Positions 17,306 through 25,107 of a stretch of DNA of 64,000 bases are shown here, piece by piece; position 1 is the first letter of the stretch, and every line of letters begins with the position of its first letter. The notes below the pieces were generated by a model that had not been told where the DNA came from, did no database searches, and worked only from the letters and a program-made list of their open reading frames with translations. Origin of the DNA: Roseicyclus sediminis. GTDB taxonomy: Bacteria > Pseudomonadota > Alphaproteobacteria > Rhodobacterales > Rhodobacteraceae. A program made the translations under genes and the position numbers. The stretch is taken from contig NZ_JAOPHT010000008.1 of assembly GCF_025515305.1 (NCBI RefSeq), positions 87,727 to 151,726 on the forward strand, written 5' to 3'.

Positions 17306-18460
17306 ATGACCGTCGTCCCCGTCACGTCCGCCGATCTCGATGCCGCCGAGGTATCGTGGTTCGCCGCGCTCTGTTCCGACGATTACCGCTACCTGGGCGT
17401 GCCGGAGGGAGACCTGCGCTCGTCCTGGGCGCACTGCTCCTCGATTCTCAAGGAGGCGGAAGCCCAGGGTTTCCGCAACATCCTGTGCCCGTCCTCCTAC
17501 CAGGTCGGGCAGGACACGTTGAGCTTCGTCGCCGCCGGCGGGCAGGTGACGAGCCGGATCAACATGCTGGCCGCCGTCCGTTGCGGCGAGATGCAGCCGG
17601 TCATGCTGGCGCGCACCATCGCCACGCTCGATCACATGCTGGAAGGGCGGCTGACCGTGAACATCATCTCGTCGGACTTCCCCGGCGAGAAGGCCGACAG
17701 TGCCTTCCGCTACCAGCGGAGCCGCGAGGTGGTGGAGATCCTGAAGCAGGCCTGGACCCAGGATCAGATCAACTACCAGGGCGAAGTCTATGATTTCAAA
17801 GGTCTGACGACCGATCCCGCGAAGCCGTACCAGACCGGCGGGCCGCTTCTCTATTTCGGGGGCTATTCGCCCGACGCGCTCGAACTCTGCGGACAGCATT
17901 GCGACGTGTACCTGATGTGGCCTGAGCCCAAGGAACAGATCGCCGGACGCATGAAGGCCGTGAACGAAGTCGCTGAAAGATATGGCAGAACGCTCGACTA
18001 CGGTCTCCGTGTCCACGTGATCGTCCGCGACACGGAGCAGGAGGCGCGCGAATATGCCGAGCACCTCGTCTCGAAACTCGACGACGAGCTTGGCACGCTG
18101 ATCCGGGAGCGCGCGCTCGATTCCGGCTCGCTCGGGGTGAGCCACCAGGCCCGCGCCCGCGAGCTTGCGGACCAGTTCGGGTATATCGAGCCGCATCTGT
18201 GGACCGGGATCGGGCGTGCGCGCTCGGGCTGCGGCGCGGCCATCGTCGGATCGGCCGATCAGGTTCTGTCGGAGATCGAGGAGTATCGCAAGATGGGGGT
18301 CCGCGCCTTCATCTTCTCGGGCTACCCGCATCTCGACGAATGTCGGCATTTCGGTCGGCTCGTGATGCCCGAGCTCAAGACCTGTTCATTGCCAGAGGCT
18401 TACGGCAGAGTGCCTGCGGGCGTGCCCGATACGCCGCTCGGAGCCGGGGAGAGACGCTGA
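17306..18460 (+). CDS. SsuD-like FMNH2-dependent monooxygenase (LLM class)
   Basis: A 384-residue luciferase-like monooxygenase close in layout to alkanesulfonate monooxygenase SsuD: ARTIATLDHMLEGRLTVNIISSDFPGE, then PLLYFGGYSPDALELC, YGLRVHVIVRDTEQEA, and near the end LWTGIGRARSGCGAAIVG and IFSGYPHLDECRHFG. SsuD enzymes cleave C-S bonds of sulfonates using reduced flavin. A flavin reductase is not encoded here. The ATG at 17306 has GGGAAGGGA upstream; the frame opens further but without conservation. It overlaps the next gene by one base, so the monooxygenase and the reductase form a pair, reminiscent of SmoC and SmoB of the oxidative sulfoquinovose pathway; the substrate is unproven. Confidence 0.82.
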   Translation: MTVVPVTSADLDAAEVSWFAALCSDDYRYLGVPEGDLRSSWAHCSSILKEAEAQGFRNILCPSSYQVGQDTLSFVAAGGQVTSRINMLAAVRCGEMQPVMLARTIATLDHMLEGRLTVNIISSDFPGEKADSAFRYQRSREVVEILKQAWTQDQINYQGEVYDFKGLTTDPAKPYQTGGPLLYFGGYSPDALELCGQHCDVYLMWPEPKEQIAGRMKAVNEVAERYGRTLDYGLRVHVIVRDTEQEAREYAEHLVSKLDDELGTLIRERALDSGSLGVSHQARARELADQFGYIEPHLWTGIGRARSGCGAAIVGSADQVLSEIEEYRKMGVRAFIFSGYPHLDECRHFGRLVMPELKTCSLPEAYGRVPAGVPDTPLGAGERR

Positions 18461-19350
18461 TGGACCGCGTTAAGGTCGGAGACCTCGAATTCAGCCGCAT
18501 CGTCTACGGGATGTGGCGGCTCGGCGATGACGCCGACACTTCGCCTGCCCATGTGGAAGCCAAGATCGAGGCCTGCCTCGAGCAGGGCATCACCACGATG
18601 GACCAGGCCGACATCTACGGGGCCTACGGCGCCGAGACGATCCTCGGCGCGGCCTTCCGCGCCAGCCCCGGCCTGCGCGACAAGGTGGAGCTGGTCACCA
18701 AATGCGACATCGTCGCGCCGATCGGCAAGCACGCGGACAAACGCGTGAAATATTACGACACGTCAGGCCCTTACATCACGTCCTGCGTCGAGAACTCGCT
18801 GACGCAGATGGCGACGGACCGGATCGACCTTCTGCTCATCCACCGCCCCGATCCGATGATGGACCATGCCGAGACGGGCGCCGCGCTCGATGCGCTGGTC
18901 GCCTCTGGCAAGGTGCGCGAAGTGGGTGTTTCGAACTTCCGGCCCTGGGACTGGCAGCTTCTGCAATCGGCGATGGAAGTGCCGCTGGTGACCAACCAGA
19001 TCGAGTTGAGCGTCATGCATCTCGATCCCTTCACCAACGGCGATCTGGCGTTCCACCAGGCCCATGGCCATCCGGTGATGGCCTGGTCGCCGCTGGCCGG
19101 CGGTCGGCTCTTCGCCGAGGAGGGCGCCGCGGTGCGCGAGGTGCTGACGCGGATCGCGCACGAGCAAGGCGTGGATCCCGGCGCGGTCGCGGTGGCGTTT
19201 CTGCTCCGCCATCCCGCGAAGATCCTGCCGGTGATGGGCACCAACGCGCTCGACCGCATCCGTGGCCTTTCCGCGGCCCTGTCGGTGGAGCTGACGCGGC
19301 AGGACTGGTTCGAGATCTATACCGCGACCCTCGGCCACGAAGTGGCCTGA
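18460..19350 (+). CDS. Aldo/keto reductase (YdhF-like)
   Basis: A 296-residue TIM-barrel NADPH reductase. The catalytic tetrad is visible as Asp and Tyr in TTMDQADIYGAYG, Lys in LVTKCDI and His in LLIHRPDPMMDHAE. The sequence resembles E. coli YdhF as I recall it (GVSNF, TNQIELS, AWSPLAGGRLF). The start ATG overlaps the stop of the monooxygenase gene (TGATG), so the two are translated together. Reduction of an aldehyde left by the monooxygenase is a natural inference. It ends 34 bases from the convergent ABC ATPase gene. Confidence 0.88.
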   Translation: MDRVKVGDLEFSRIVYGMWRLGDDADTSPAHVEAKIEACLEQGITTMDQADIYGAYGAETILGAAFRASPGLRDKVELVTKCDIVAPIGKHADKRVKYYDTSGPYITSCVENSLTQMATDRIDLLLIHRPDPMMDHAETGAALDALVASGKVREVGVSNFRPWDWQLLQSAMEVPLVTNQIELSVMHLDPFTNGDLAFHQAHGHPVMAWSPLAGGRLFAEEGAAVREVLTRIAHEQGVDPGAVAVAFLLRHPAKILPVMGTNALDRIRGLSAALSVELTRQDWFEIYTATLGHEVA

Positions 19351-19384
19351 CGCGCGGCCGCGGGCTGCGAGGCCCAAGGCCGGC

Positions 19385-20458
19385 CTACATCCGCAGGGTT
19401 CGTCCGGTCCCGGTGTCGAAAAGGTGGATCGCGCCCGAATTCGCGGTGAGCGCCACGCGCTCGCCGGGCTGCACCCTGGTCTGGCCGGGGTTGTGCACCG
19501 TGACCGGCGTGCCGTCCTGGAACGCGCCATAGAGGTAGCTGTCCGTCCCGAGCTGCTCCACCGCGCGGATGTCGGCATGAAGCACGCCGTCGGGGTCGGG
19601 ACGCAGGTCGTTCGGGCGCAGGCCTAGCGTCACCTTCTGTCCGGCCCGCTGCGCGAAGCCCGTTTCCGGCAGGGTCACGGCATCGCCGGTGTCGAGCGTC
19701 AGGTGCGTCCGGTCCTCGCCCACCGTGCCCTTGAGGAAATTCATCTTCGGGCTGCCGATGAAGCCCGCGACGAACAGGTTTTCGGGCGCGTTGAAGAGGT
19801 CGAGGGGGCGGCCGAACTGCTCCAGTTCGCCCAGCCGCAACACCGCGATCTTGTCGGCCATCGTCATGGCCTCCACCTGGTCGTGGGTCACGTAGACCAT
19901 GGTATTTCCAAGCCGCTTGTGCAGCGAGGAGATCTCGCCGCGCATGTCGACGCGCAGCTCCGCGTCGAGGTTCGACAGCGGCTCGTCGAAGAGAAAGACG
20001 CGCGGCTCGCGGACCACGGCGCGGCCGATGGCCACCCGCTGCCGCTGTCCGCCCGAGAGGTCCTTGGGCCGCCGGTCGAGAAGCTGGTCGATCTGCAGCA
20101 TCTTGGCGACCTCGCCCACCTTCCTGGCGATCTCGGCCTTGGGGGTGTTGATGTTCTCCAGCCCGAAGGACAGGTTCTGGCGCACCGTCATGTGCGGGTA
20201 GAGCGCGTAGGACTGGAACACCATGGCCAGCCCCCGGTCGGCGGCCGGCGTGTCGTTGACGACGTCGCCCCCCAGGACGATCTGCCCGGCCGAGATGTCC
20301 TCGAGCCCCGCGATCATCCGCAGAAGCGTGGACTTGCCGCAGCCCGAGGGGCCGACGAAGACGCAGAATTCGCCGTGCTCCACGGTCAGGTCAATGCCCT
20401 TGATGACGTCGGCCGCGCCATAGGACTTGCGCACATCGCGCAGTTCGAGCTTCGCCAT
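19385..20458 (-). CDS. Sugar ABC transporter ATP-binding protein (UgpC/MsmX type)
   Basis: A 357-residue ATPase. Walker A is GPSGCGKST, the signature [14 protein letters not shown], Walker [14 protein letters not shown], and the switch His [12 protein letters not shown]. The C-terminal 120 residues form the TOBE/OB-fold regulatory domain found in MalK and UgpC. It energises import of the substrate delivered by the binding protein at the head of the operon. Order of transcription is binding protein, permease, permease, ATPase. The ATG at 20458 is chosen because the MAKLELRDV start is conserved; upstream codons are not. Confidence 0.94.
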   Translation of the reverse strand: MAKLELRDVRKSYGAADVIKGIDLTVEHGEFCVFVGPSGCGKSTLLRMIAGLEDISAGQIVLGGDVVNDTPAADRGLAMVFQSYALYPHMTVRQNLSFGLENINTPKAEIARKVGEVAKMLQIDQLLDRRPKDLSGGQRQRVAIGRAVVREPRVFLFDEPLSNLDAELRVDMRGEISSLHKRLGNTMVYVTHDQVEAMTMADKIAVLRLGELEQFGRPLDLFNAPENLFVAGFIGSPKMNFLKGTVGEDRTHLTLDTGDAVTLPETGFAQRAGQKVTLGLRPNDLRPDPDGVLHADIRAVEQLGTDSYLYGAFQDGTPVTVHNPGQTRVQPGERVALTANSGAIHLFDTGTGRTLRM

Positions 20459-20474
20459 TACCGGCCCCCCGCCG

Positions 20475-21539
20475 TCATTTGCCACCTGTCGAGGCGATGC
20501 CGGTGGCGATGTATTTCTGCAGGAACATGAAGACGCAGGCGATCGGCAGGAGCGTCAGCACCGTCATCGCCAGAAGCGAGGACCAGTCGGTCAGAAGCTC
20601 CCCCTGGAAGGAGTTGAGCGCCAGCTGCAGCGTGAAGTTCTCCGACTGCGTCAGCACGATCAGCGGCCAGAGGAAATCGTTCCAGCGCCACATGATCGCG
20701 AGGATGGCAAGAACCGCGATGGCCGGCGCTGAGAGGGGCAGGATGATCCGCCAGAAGATCTTCCACTCGCTCGCCTTGTCCATGCGGGCAGCGTCGAGGA
20801 TCTCGTCGGGGATCGTCAGCATGTACTGGCGCAACAGGAACACGCCCGTGGGTGTTGCCGCGCCCGGGATGATGACACCCCAGAGCGAGTTGAACATGCC
20901 CAGTTCCGTGACGATCAGGAACAGCGGCACGAGGACCACCGTCTGCGGGATCATCAGCGTGGAGATGACGAGGAGCAGGACGGTGGTCCGCCCCCGGAAC
21001 CGGTATTTCGACAGCGCGAAGGCGGCCATCGAGTTCACCAGCAGCATGATCGCCGTGGACATCAGCGTGATGAAGGTCGAGTTCCAGAAATAGCGCAGGA
21101 AGGTGAAGCGCTCGAAAAGCTCGGTGTAGTTCTCGGTAGCCAGCCGCACGCGCTGCACCGGTTCGCGCTCGTCGATGCCGGTGCGCAGGCGCTCGCCGGG
21201 GTTGGCCGGATCGACCATCTGCGCCTGGATCCCGACGCGCCGGACCTGCGCGAGGATCATGCCCTCGTACTCGCCGCCGGTCATGCGGAAGAGGGGCAGG
21301 GGCTCGTCGTAGCCTTCGATCAGCATGGTCTGCTGCTGGTAGGGCAGGAAGGTCGGCGGATAGCGTTGCAGGTCGGCCTCGGTCTTGAAGGACGACAGGA
21401 CAAGCCAGACGACGGGGCCGAACATCAGGCAGATGCCGAGGCCGAGATAGGCGTAGGAGGCCCAGTCGGTCCAGTGGAGCCGCGTGCCGCCATTGGCGCG
21501 CCCGCGCGTGCGGGTGAGGAAGGCGAAGGCGCCGCTCAT
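20475..21539 (-). CDS. Sugar ABC permease, MalG-like with long periplasmic loop
   Basis: A 354-residue permease with six predicted helices. The EAA loop for ATPase docking reads AARMDKASEWKIFWRIILPLSAP. Between helix 1 and helix 2 is an insertion of roughly 100 residues (about 45-145), giving a periplasmic domain; the same is seen in AglG downstream. The ATG at 21539 has GGAG eight bases upstream. The open frame continues upstream into the palindrome array but is not conserved. It shares the operon with the other permease, with the palindrome array lying between them. Confidence 0.9.
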   Translation of the reverse strand: MSGAFAFLTRTRGRANGGTRLHWTDWASYAYLGLGICLMFGPVVWLVLSSFKTEADLQRYPPTFLPYQQQTMLIEGYDEPLPLFRMTGGEYEGMILAQVRRVGIQAQMVDPANPGERLRTGIDEREPVQRVRLATENYTELFERFTFLRYFWNSTFITLMSTAIMLLVNSMAAFALSKYRFRGRTTVLLLVISTLMIPQTVVLVPLFLIVTELGMFNSLWGVIIPGAATPTGVFLLRQYMLTIPDEILDAARMDKASEWKIFWRIILPLSAPAIAVLAILAIMWRWNDFLWPLIVLTQSENFTLQLALNSFQGELLTDWSSLLAMTVLTLLPIACVFMFLQKYIATGIASTGGK

Positions 21540-21549
21540 GGGGCGGGCT

Positions 21550-21638
21550 CCGATCCTTGCAAGGATCGGGGCAGGGTCTTGCAAGACCCTGCCGAGCGCC
21601 TTGCAAGGCGCTGGGGAGGATTTTGCAAAATCCTCCCC
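21550..21638. repeat. Array of four abutting perfect palindromes centred on TTGCAA
   Basis: Four perfect palindromes: 21550-21569 (20 bp), 21570-21593 (24 bp), 21595-21612 (18 bp) and 21613-21638 (26 bp). Each has the central hexamer TTGCAA but different arms (core examples CGATCCTTGCAAGGATCG and AGCGCCTTGCAAGGCGCT). The four centres are at 21559.5, 21581.5, 21603.5 and 21625.5, exactly 22 bp apart. Each arm has its own sequence with full self-complementarity. The array fills the 120-base gap between two permease genes. Confidence 0.93.
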
Positions 21639-21659
21639 GGATGAGATCTCACGCGCCGA

Positions 21660-22631
21660 CTAGCCATCCACGTTCCTCCGGTTCACCCAGAGCTGGATCA
21701 GCGTCAGCACCACCAGCACGGCTGCCACCATGAGCGAGGCCGCCGCCGCCAGCCCGAAGAGCCTCGGCGCCCCCGCGAAGCCTTCTTCGTAGATGTACTG
21801 GATGATGAAGGTCGTCGCCGTGCCGGGGCCGCCGCCGGTGAAGGCGTAGATCTCGTCGAAGGTCTGCACGCCCTTGATCAGCGCGAGGACCAGCACAACC
21901 AGCATCGTCGGCGCCAGAAGCGGCAGGGTGATCCGCGTGAAGCTCCGCCAGGGCGAGGCGCGGTCCATGATCGCCGCCTCGTAGACGTCGCGCGGGATCG
22001 CCTGCAGGCCCGCCAGCAGGATCAGGGTGTAAAAGCCCATGTGCGCCCAGACCGAGATGAAGACCGACCAGGCGAAGGCCCATTGCGCATCGACGAGCCA
22101 ATTGATCCCGCCCATGCCCGTCCAGTCGAGAAACGCGTTCAGCACCCCCTCGCGCTGCAGGATCCACTTCCAGATCAGCGCCACGACGACCGGCGACAGG
22201 AGGACGGGGAAGAAGAAGACCGCGCGGAAGAAGCCGCGCGCGCGGATGTCCCGGTTGAGGATGATGGCCGTCAGCAGCGCGAAGCCGACCATGAAGCCGA
22301 CCTGCAGCGTCACGAACCAGGTCGTGTTCCACACCGCGCGCCAGAACTTGTCTTCGCGGCAGGTGTTCGGATCGAGGTAGCTGCCGCAATCGGTCAGCGT
22401 GACGAAGTTTCTCAGGCCGACGTCGGGCCTGTCCGCCAGAAGCACGTTGTCGCCGCCCGTCGTCGCGTAGAACAGGTTCAGGATCACCGGCAGGAAGGCG
22501 AAAAGACCGAAGAGGATCAGGTTCGGCGCAAGGAAGGCCCAGGCGAACAGGCGCATCCCCAGAAGGCGCTGCAGCGCCAGCATCGGGATCTCGATGATCC
22601 GCATGAGCGGGTTGAGGATGGCCAGGAACAT
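21660..22631 (-). CDS. Sugar ABC permease, MalF/UgpA-like
   Basis: A 323-residue membrane protein with six or more helices; the first begins around residue 28 (LFAWAFLAPNLILFGLFAFLP). The EAA loop reads EAAIMDRASPWRSFTRITLPLLAP. A 60-residue periplasmic segment containing two Cys residues (TDCGSYLDPNTCRED) precedes helix 2, which may form a disulfide. It is the second gene of the importer operon, 55 bases after the binding-protein gene, the gap being an inverted repeat. Confidence 0.92.
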   Translation of the reverse strand: MFLAILNPLMRIIEIPMLALQRLLGMRLFAWAFLAPNLILFGLFAFLPVILNLFYATTGGDNVLLADRPDVGLRNFVTLTDCGSYLDPNTCREDKFWRAVWNTTWFVTLQVGFMVGFALLTAIILNRDIRARGFFRAVFFFPVLLSPVVVALIWKWILQREGVLNAFLDWTGMGGINWLVDAQWAFAWSVFISVWAHMGFYTLILLAGLQAIPRDVYEAAIMDRASPWRSFTRITLPLLAPTMLVVLVLALIKGVQTFDEIYAFTGGGPGTATTFIIQYIYEEGFAGAPRLFGLAAAASLMVAAVLVVLTLIQLWVNRRNVDG

Positions 22632-22648
22632 CGTCTGTGCGAAAGTGC

Positions 22649-22678
22649 CCGGCCCCCCGCGTCGCCGCGGGAGGCCGG
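22649..22678 (-). terminator. Intra-operon inverted repeat (attenuator-like)
   Basis: A 12-bp stem with one mismatch and a four-base loop between the binding-protein gene and the first permease gene. There is no T-tract. Such structures often stabilise the upstream binding-protein mRNA and lower permease expression. Confidence 0.5.
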
Positions 22679-22686
22679 AGGTTCCG

Positions 22687-23952
22687 TTACTGGCTCTCGG
22701 CCATCGCGGCGGCGAGATCGTCGGACATCCGCCCGACGGCGTCAGCGACGCTCAGTTCGCCCACGATGGCCTGGCTGAGGCGCTCCACCGTGATGCCGAA
22801 CATCGCCCGGTTGCCGGCATAGCCCTGGTAGGCGAAGGCGATCGGCGAGACGTCCGGAAGATCGGCGGCGAAGGCGTTCAGCGCGGCCTGCGCGGCGGGC
22901 GAGGCATTCTGGAACTCGACCCCGGCCGAGGCGACGCCCAGGTGCGCGGGCAGGTTGCGCGTCCGTGCCGCGACCTCGGCATAGACGTCCTCCTGCGCGA
23001 GGTAGTCGATCACGGCCGCGACGATCTCGGGATGCTCGGTCTGCTCGAAGCCGACGATGCCCGCGCCGCCCGGCATGCCGGAACAGGCACCGGCCGGACC
23101 GCAGGGCGAGCCCACGACCTGCCAGTCGAAGAAGTCGCCGACCTGCTCGTCCATGCGGCCGACCTGCCAGGAGCCGGAGTAGTAGAACACGAGCTCACCG
23201 TTGATGAACTCCTGCGCCGCGTCCTGGTAGGTCGCGCCGCCCTGGCCGGCCCAGACGTCGCGCGCCATGGTGCCATCCTCGTTCCAGGCCACGAACTGCG
23301 CCGCGAAGGGCTCGAAGCCCGCGAAGCTGCCGTTGCCTTCACCGTCGAAGTACTGCGCGCCGTAGGAGATCGCGGGACCCGCGACGCGGTGACCCGAGCG
23401 GTCGATCGCCATCGGGAACGGCGTGTCGGTGGCCGCGGCCACGGCGTTCGCCGCTGCGGCCCATTCTTCCCAGGTCGCGTCGGCGCCCGGCATCTCGATA
23501 CCCGCCTGCTCGAAGAGCGTGGCGTTCACGAAGGCGCCGGTGATCGTCAGCTGCGAGTGCATCCCGTAGTAGCCCTGACGGTCGCCCACGCGATACCAGT
23601 CGAGCGTGCCGCCGAAGCTCGCATCCCAGTAGCCGGTGTCGATATAGGGCGTGAGGTCGAGGTAATACTCGTTGAGGCCGCCGAGGTCGGTGACCTTCGC
23701 CATGTCGGGTCCGGTGCCCGCGGCAAGCTGAACCGGCAGGTTCTCGAGAATGGCCTGGTAGGGCACCACGTCCACGATCACGTCGACGCCCGGATTGTCC
23801 GCCTCGAAGCGGGTGAGCACGTCGTCGTAGACTTCGCACTCGTTGCCGTCCGAGTAGCACATGAAGCGGATTTCCTGCGCCGCGGCGGCGCCTGCCAGAA
23901 GCGCAAAGCTCGTGGCGACCGCCGTGGTGGCGGCGAAACTCGTCTTGAGCAC
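22687..23952 (-). CDS. ABC transporter sugar-binding protein
   Basis: A 421-residue periplasmic solute-binding protein of the family 1 (MalE/UgpB-like) type. The signal peptide ends near AAAA|QEIRF at about residue 25. The mature protein begins with a beta strand and RFEADNPGVDVIVDVVPYQ, then GTGPDMAKV, typical of cluster-D sugar binders. Two Cys-containing loops (SDGNEC and GSPCGPAGACSG) are present. The GTG at 23952 is preceded by GGGAGGAAC, which decides the start over upstream ATGs. The substrate is unknown; the adjacent glucokinase and beta-glucosidase suggest a glucoside, while the nearby monooxygenase pair leaves other sugars open. Confidence 0.92.
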   Translation of the reverse strand: MLKTSFAATTAVATSFALLAGAAAAQEIRFMCYSDGNECEVYDDVLTRFEADNPGVDVIVDVVPYQAILENLPVQLAAGTGPDMAKVTDLGGLNEYYLDLTPYIDTGYWDASFGGTLDWYRVGDRQGYYGMHSQLTITGAFVNATLFEQAGIEMPGADATWEEWAAAANAVAAATDTPFPMAIDRSGHRVAGPAISYGAQYFDGEGNGSFAGFEPFAAQFVAWNEDGTMARDVWAGQGGATYQDAAQEFINGELVFYYSGSWQVGRMDEQVGDFFDWQVVGSPCGPAGACSGMPGGAGIVGFEQTEHPEIVAAVIDYLAQEDVYAEVAARTRNLPAHLGVASAGVEFQNASPAAQAALNAFAADLPDVSPIAFAYQGYAGNRAMFGITVERLSQAIVGELSVADAVGRMSDDLAAAMAESQ

Positions 23953-24010
23953 GGTCGTTCCTCCCTGATTGACCATGTATGTCACGAACATGACTGTTGG
24001 CCGTTCCGCA

Positions 24011-24024
24011 TGATACCGGTAACG
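24011..24024. promoter_or_regulatory. Candidate LacI-family operator
   Basis: CGTTACCGGTATCA on the minus strand, a near-palindrome around ACCGGT, 59 bases before the GTG of the binding-protein gene. Its core differs from the AAAGCGCTTT sites near aglR, so another LacI-type regulator may act here. The 165-base gap to glucokinase suggests an internal promoter. Confidence 0.45.
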
Positions 24025-24117
24025 GCAGGAGGAGCATGGCGCTTATGGAACGGCGGGGCAACTCCCGAGTCGCCCGGTCACGCCCGGTTGCCCTTGCGTC
24101 AGCCGCGCGGCGCGGGA

Positions 24118-25071
24118 TCAGAGCCGCGACAGGTGCGACGCGCAGCCGGTCAGCGCGGCGTAATCGTCGGTCACGACCTGCACGCCGAACTGCTCCATGA
24201 AGGTCGAGAAGCGGCCCTTGGACCGGAAAGCCTCGGCGAAGCCCAGCTCGTCGAGCCAGGGGGCGAAGGCCCGGGCGACCCCGCCCACGAAGTAGATGCC
24301 GGCGAAGGGCAGGTGGCCGAGCGCCAGGTCGCCGGCGACCGCGCCCATGACCCGCACGAAGAGCCGGCCCGTCTCGAGCGCTGCGGCGTCGCGCGCCTCC
24401 ATCGCCGCGAGGACCTCGGCCGCCTCGGCATGCACCCCGTGAAGCGCGGCGTGCAGCGTGCCGACGCCCCGGCCCGAAAGCACCTCCTCGACGGAAGGGA
24501 ACCCGTGGCTGTCGGCGATCTCGGGCAGGATCTCGGACAGGCCCGGCACCGTTGCGGGCAGCGAGACGTGGCCCGCCTCGGACGGCGGCACGAAGCGGCC
24601 CGCCTCGGTGTCGAAAACCGGGCAGGCATTGAAGCCGGTGCCAAGGCCGATGACCAGCTTCGCGGCGTGGGGGGAATGGGCGGGCTGGGGCAGGATGCGC
24701 TGGAGGTTGGTGCTCGCGATATGCCCGATCGCGTGGCCCTGGGCCTGCAGGTCGTTCAGGACCGCCGACTTGCCCGCGGTCAGCGCCCCCGCGAGGATCT
24801 CGCGGTCGACGCGCCAGTCGAGGTTCGTGAGTTGCGCGACGCCGTCCCGCACCGGCCCCGCCGCGGCCACGCAAACGCCGGTGATCTCGGTATCGCTGAC
24901 GCCGCAGCCCTCCATGTAGGCCGCGATCACCGAGGCGATGCCGTCATGCTCGGCGTTGCGGAACCGCTTGACGCTTGCCCCGTCCACCAGTGGCCCCCGC
25001 GCCAATGCCACGCGGGTGTTCGTGCCGCCGATATCGGCGACCAGCGAAAGGCCGGTTTCAGGCGAGCTCAT
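24118..25071 (-). CDS. glk: Glucokinase
   Basis: A 317-residue glucokinase of the E. coli Glk type (not ROK). The ATP phosphate loop reads LVADIGGTNTRVAL, and NDLQAQGHAIGHI carries the catalytic Asp. GLGTGFNACPVF and PSEAGHVSLPAT follow, then the sugar-binding SVEEVLSGRG, and IYFVGGVAR closes the adenosine site. It phosphorylates glucose released by the beta-glucosidase and alpha-glucosidase in the cytoplasm. It follows the beta-glucosidase gene by 36 bases on the same strand. Confidence 0.95.
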   Translation of the reverse strand: MSSPETGLSLVADIGGTNTRVALARGPLVDGASVKRFRNAEHDGIASVIAAYMEGCGVSDTEITGVCVAAAGPVRDGVAQLTNLDWRVDREILAGALTAGKSAVLNDLQAQGHAIGHIASTNLQRILPQPAHSPHAAKLVIGLGTGFNACPVFDTEAGRFVPPSEAGHVSLPATVPGLSEILPEIADSHGFPSVEEVLSGRGVGTLHAALHGVHAEAAEVLAAMEARDAAALETGRLFVRVMGAVAGDLALGHLPFAGIYFVGGVARAFAPWLDELGFAEAFRSKGRFSTFMEQFGVQVVTDDYAALTGCASHLSRL

Positions 25072-25107
25072 CTGGGCAATCTCTTGGTTCGTTTCGTGCT
25101 GCGCGGG

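Noticed and set aside
21550..21638. tRNA or CRISPR origin of the palindrome array
   Set aside because: No cloverleaf and no constant repeat of typical length; all units are palindromes with differing arms.
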